Source: Molanna angustata (lineage: Eukaryota; Arthropoda; Insecta; Trichoptera; Molannidae). From it: a stretch of 64,000 nt of DNA. Shown here in pieces: positions 61,973 through 64,000 of this stretch (positions are counted from its first letter, which is position 1; each line of letters starts with the position of its first letter). Under the pieces are notes generated by a model. It worked only from the letters and a program-made list of their open reading frames with translations. It was not told where the DNA came from and ran no database searches. The stretch spans positions 13,991,718 to 14,055,717 of the forward strand of contig OY754978.1 of the NCBI GenBank assembly GCA_963576475.1, written 5' to 3'. The translations under genes and the position numbers were made by a program.

Positions 61973-64000
61973 AAAGGGTTGATGGGAAGGGGCAACTGTT
62001 GACCTACATTACCAATGCCTCAAAGAGATCTGCAGTTGTTGCATCATTCAGTGGTCGAGATACCAGTATGTTTATAAATGGCAAAGTAAATGGAAAAAAT
62101 TTGAAACTTTTGCTGGATACTGGAGCAACGATGACAATCATGAGACCAGATTTGCTTTATAACAAAAAGTGTATTACACCAACTAAATGGACATTACGAA
62201 CAGCTACTGGGGAGTCGGCATCTATATGTGGTGAGACATATGCCAACTTTCAAATTGGTAGTTCTATCTTCGATCATCAGGTGCTAGTGGCGAATATAGA
62301 GGAGGAAGTTATTCTCGGAATGGACATAATGGCGAAATATGGATTCCAGTTGGATCTAAAGAGGCGATCTTTGAAAATTGGAGATGAAGATGTTCTCGTG
62401 CAAGAGCGTGAGGAATTTTCTACACGTGTTCTTGCAGCGGATGTTGTAACTATTCCAAAACAAAGTGAGATGTTAGTACGAGTCAATTTAGACTGTGTTA
62501 TCCCGAATGGACATGTTTTGGTTGTGGAGTCCAACGCCAACAATGAAGCAGGAAAAGGAGTATTAATTGCAAGAGCACTGATTCAAAACCAAAAGGAAAT
62601 TTTAGTCAGATTAATGAACATAAATGAATATCCAGTAACTGTCAAAAAAGGAGCTTATTTAAGTGTGTGTTCATCAGTTTCATCAGTAACACAAAATGCC
62701 TGCATCGCACAAGTTTCTTCAGAGGATGTACCAAAACATCTTGAAGACTTTGTAAAAGATGCTTGTAAGGAACTTACCAAAGAACAAAGCAAACAAATTA
62801 GATACCTCATTGCTCATTATCAAGATGTTTTTGAGAATGCGAGTCTTTCTAAAGGAAGAACCAATGTTGTTCAACATCAAATAGATACGGGTGACGCAAG
62901 GCCTATCCGCCAATTACCTAGAAGGCTACCATTAGCAAAGCGGGCGGAAGCAGATCAAATTATTCAAGACATGGAAAGGGATAGCGTTATTGAACCATCA
63001 AGCAGCCCATGGTGTTCACCAGTAGTGTTAGTTAAAAAAAAAGATGGCTCAACTCGGTTCTGTGTGGACTTTCGCTTATTGAATAATGTAACTAAGAAGG
63101 ATAGTTATCCACTGCCTCGAATCGATGACACCCTAGATACATTGGCTGGTTGTAAGATCTTCTCAACTTTGGATCTAAAGAGTGGTTATTGGCAGGTTGG
63201 ATTGGAACCCAAGGATAGAGAAAAAACGGCGTTTTCTGTTGGAAGTGGATTGTGGCAATTCAAAGTGATGCCATTTGGACTTTGCAATGCACCGGCTACG
63301 TTTGAACGACTAATGGAAAGTGTGCTAAGAGGATTATCGTGGGAGACCTGTTTGGTATACTTAGATGACATCATCGTACTTGGGAAGCGTTTTGAAGAAC
63401 ATTTAGGAAATTTGGAACAGGTATTTTCACGATTGAGGTTGGCCAACCTTAAACTCAATTGCAAGAAATGTATATTGTTCCGAAAGCAAGTCAACTATCT
63501 AGGTCATGTTGTCTCTGAGGAGGGAGTAGCAGTAGATCCTGAGAAGATTAAAGCTGTTCGAGATTGGCCAGTACTTAAAGACAAACATGAAGTAAGAAGC
63601 TTTTTGGGTCTGAGTACCTACTATCGACGATTTGTTCCAGGCTTTGCTGACATCGCAAAGCCACTGACAAAACTCACGGAGGAAAGCAGTGAATTCATAT
63701 GGGATTTCAAGTGCCAACATGCATTTGAAGAATTAAAACAGGTTCTAATTAATTCTCCGGTTTTGAGTTATCCTCGAGCTGAAGGAATGTTTATTCTGGA
63801 TACAGATGCAAGTAACGTTGGTATCGGAAGTGTGCTCTCCCAAGTACAAGATGGGGCAGAACGCGTGATTGCTTACTTCAGTAAAGTATTGTCGAAACCA
63901 GAACGCAATTACTGTGTAACACGAAGAGAATTGCTTGCTGTTATCAAGTCAGTTGAGCACTTTCGCAAGTATTTATATGGACGGAAATTTCTTTTAAGGA
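61936..64000 (+). CDS. Ty3/gypsy-like pol (protease, RT, RNase H start), cut by window end
   Basis: The frame is open from 61936 to the last base. The aspartic protease has LLLDTGATMTIM (DTGA at 62116-62127) and VILGMDIMAKYGF. The RT has CVDFRLLNNVT, FSTLDLKSGYWQVGL, MPFGLCNAPATFERLM and VYLDDIIV (YLDD at 63358-63369). The tether and RNase H start include YLGHVVSEEGV, SFLGLSTYYRRFVPGF and ILDTDASNVGIGSVLSQ (63799 on). No stop or frameshift is seen in about 690 codons, so this part is well preserved. The -1 offset to gag fits ribosomal frameshifting, although no textbook slippery heptamer stands out. Integrase, a possible env and the 3' LTR would lie beyond the window. Confidence 0.95.

Overview
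The window looks like transposon-dense intergenic or intronic DNA from an insect, most likely a moth or butterfly. The reasons are the high AT content, the repeated TAGGTACCTACCTA-type microsatellites, LINEs whose ORF1 carries a baculovirus-FP-like C-terminal domain, several tRNA-headed SINE families, and the absence of any complete host gene. The only convincing host-gene signal is a minus-strand first exon near 15.2 kb: a start codon, a short signal-peptide-like sequence and a consensus splice donor. Two small CpG-rich patches (22.8 and 57.4 kb) may be promoters. Layout: 0-6 kb holds decayed RTE-like LINE pieces, SINE pieces and dispersed repeats. 6.1-14.5 kb is one copy of a dispersed foldback-like repeat (called X here) split by two LINE insertions and a SINE; the larger LINE is itself split by a second, oppositely oriented LINE. 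14.5-23.8 kb holds SINEs, the host exon, a LINE inserted in the loop of a palindromic MITE, and a TIR MITE. 23.9-28.1 kb is a block of tandem and direct repeats, including three nearly identical 195-bp units. 28-57 kb is a mosaic of SINEs, LINE 3' ends, TTAA-flanked and hAT-like MITEs, a broken mariner-type element and two short hairpin insertions. 57.9-61.1 kb is an almost intact Penelope-like element (PLE). 61.8-64 kb is the start of a Ty3/gypsy-like retrotransposon that runs off the window end. The most interesting system is a shared architecture in three insertions: the 3.26-kb PLE (57880-61142), an 810-bp insertion (32771-33580) that is almost wholly a perfect palindrome, and a 609-bp insertion (44557-45165). 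Each is bounded by a perfect 12-13-bp target-site duplication. Each has an inverted left arm and a direct right arm. Each carries, in both arms, a hammerhead-ribozyme-like motif with a self-complementary stem III. In each, the inverted arm reads 44-72 bp past the end of the direct copy into a sequence starting ATG and encoding M-(N/E)-F-Y. In the PLE that tail is identical to the element's own ORF start, which implies the copied RNA was head-to-tail (tandem or circular) and suggests the two short insertions are non-autonomous relatives from other PLE families. The assignments come from reading motifs, alignment by eye and boundary duplications; no database search was possible.
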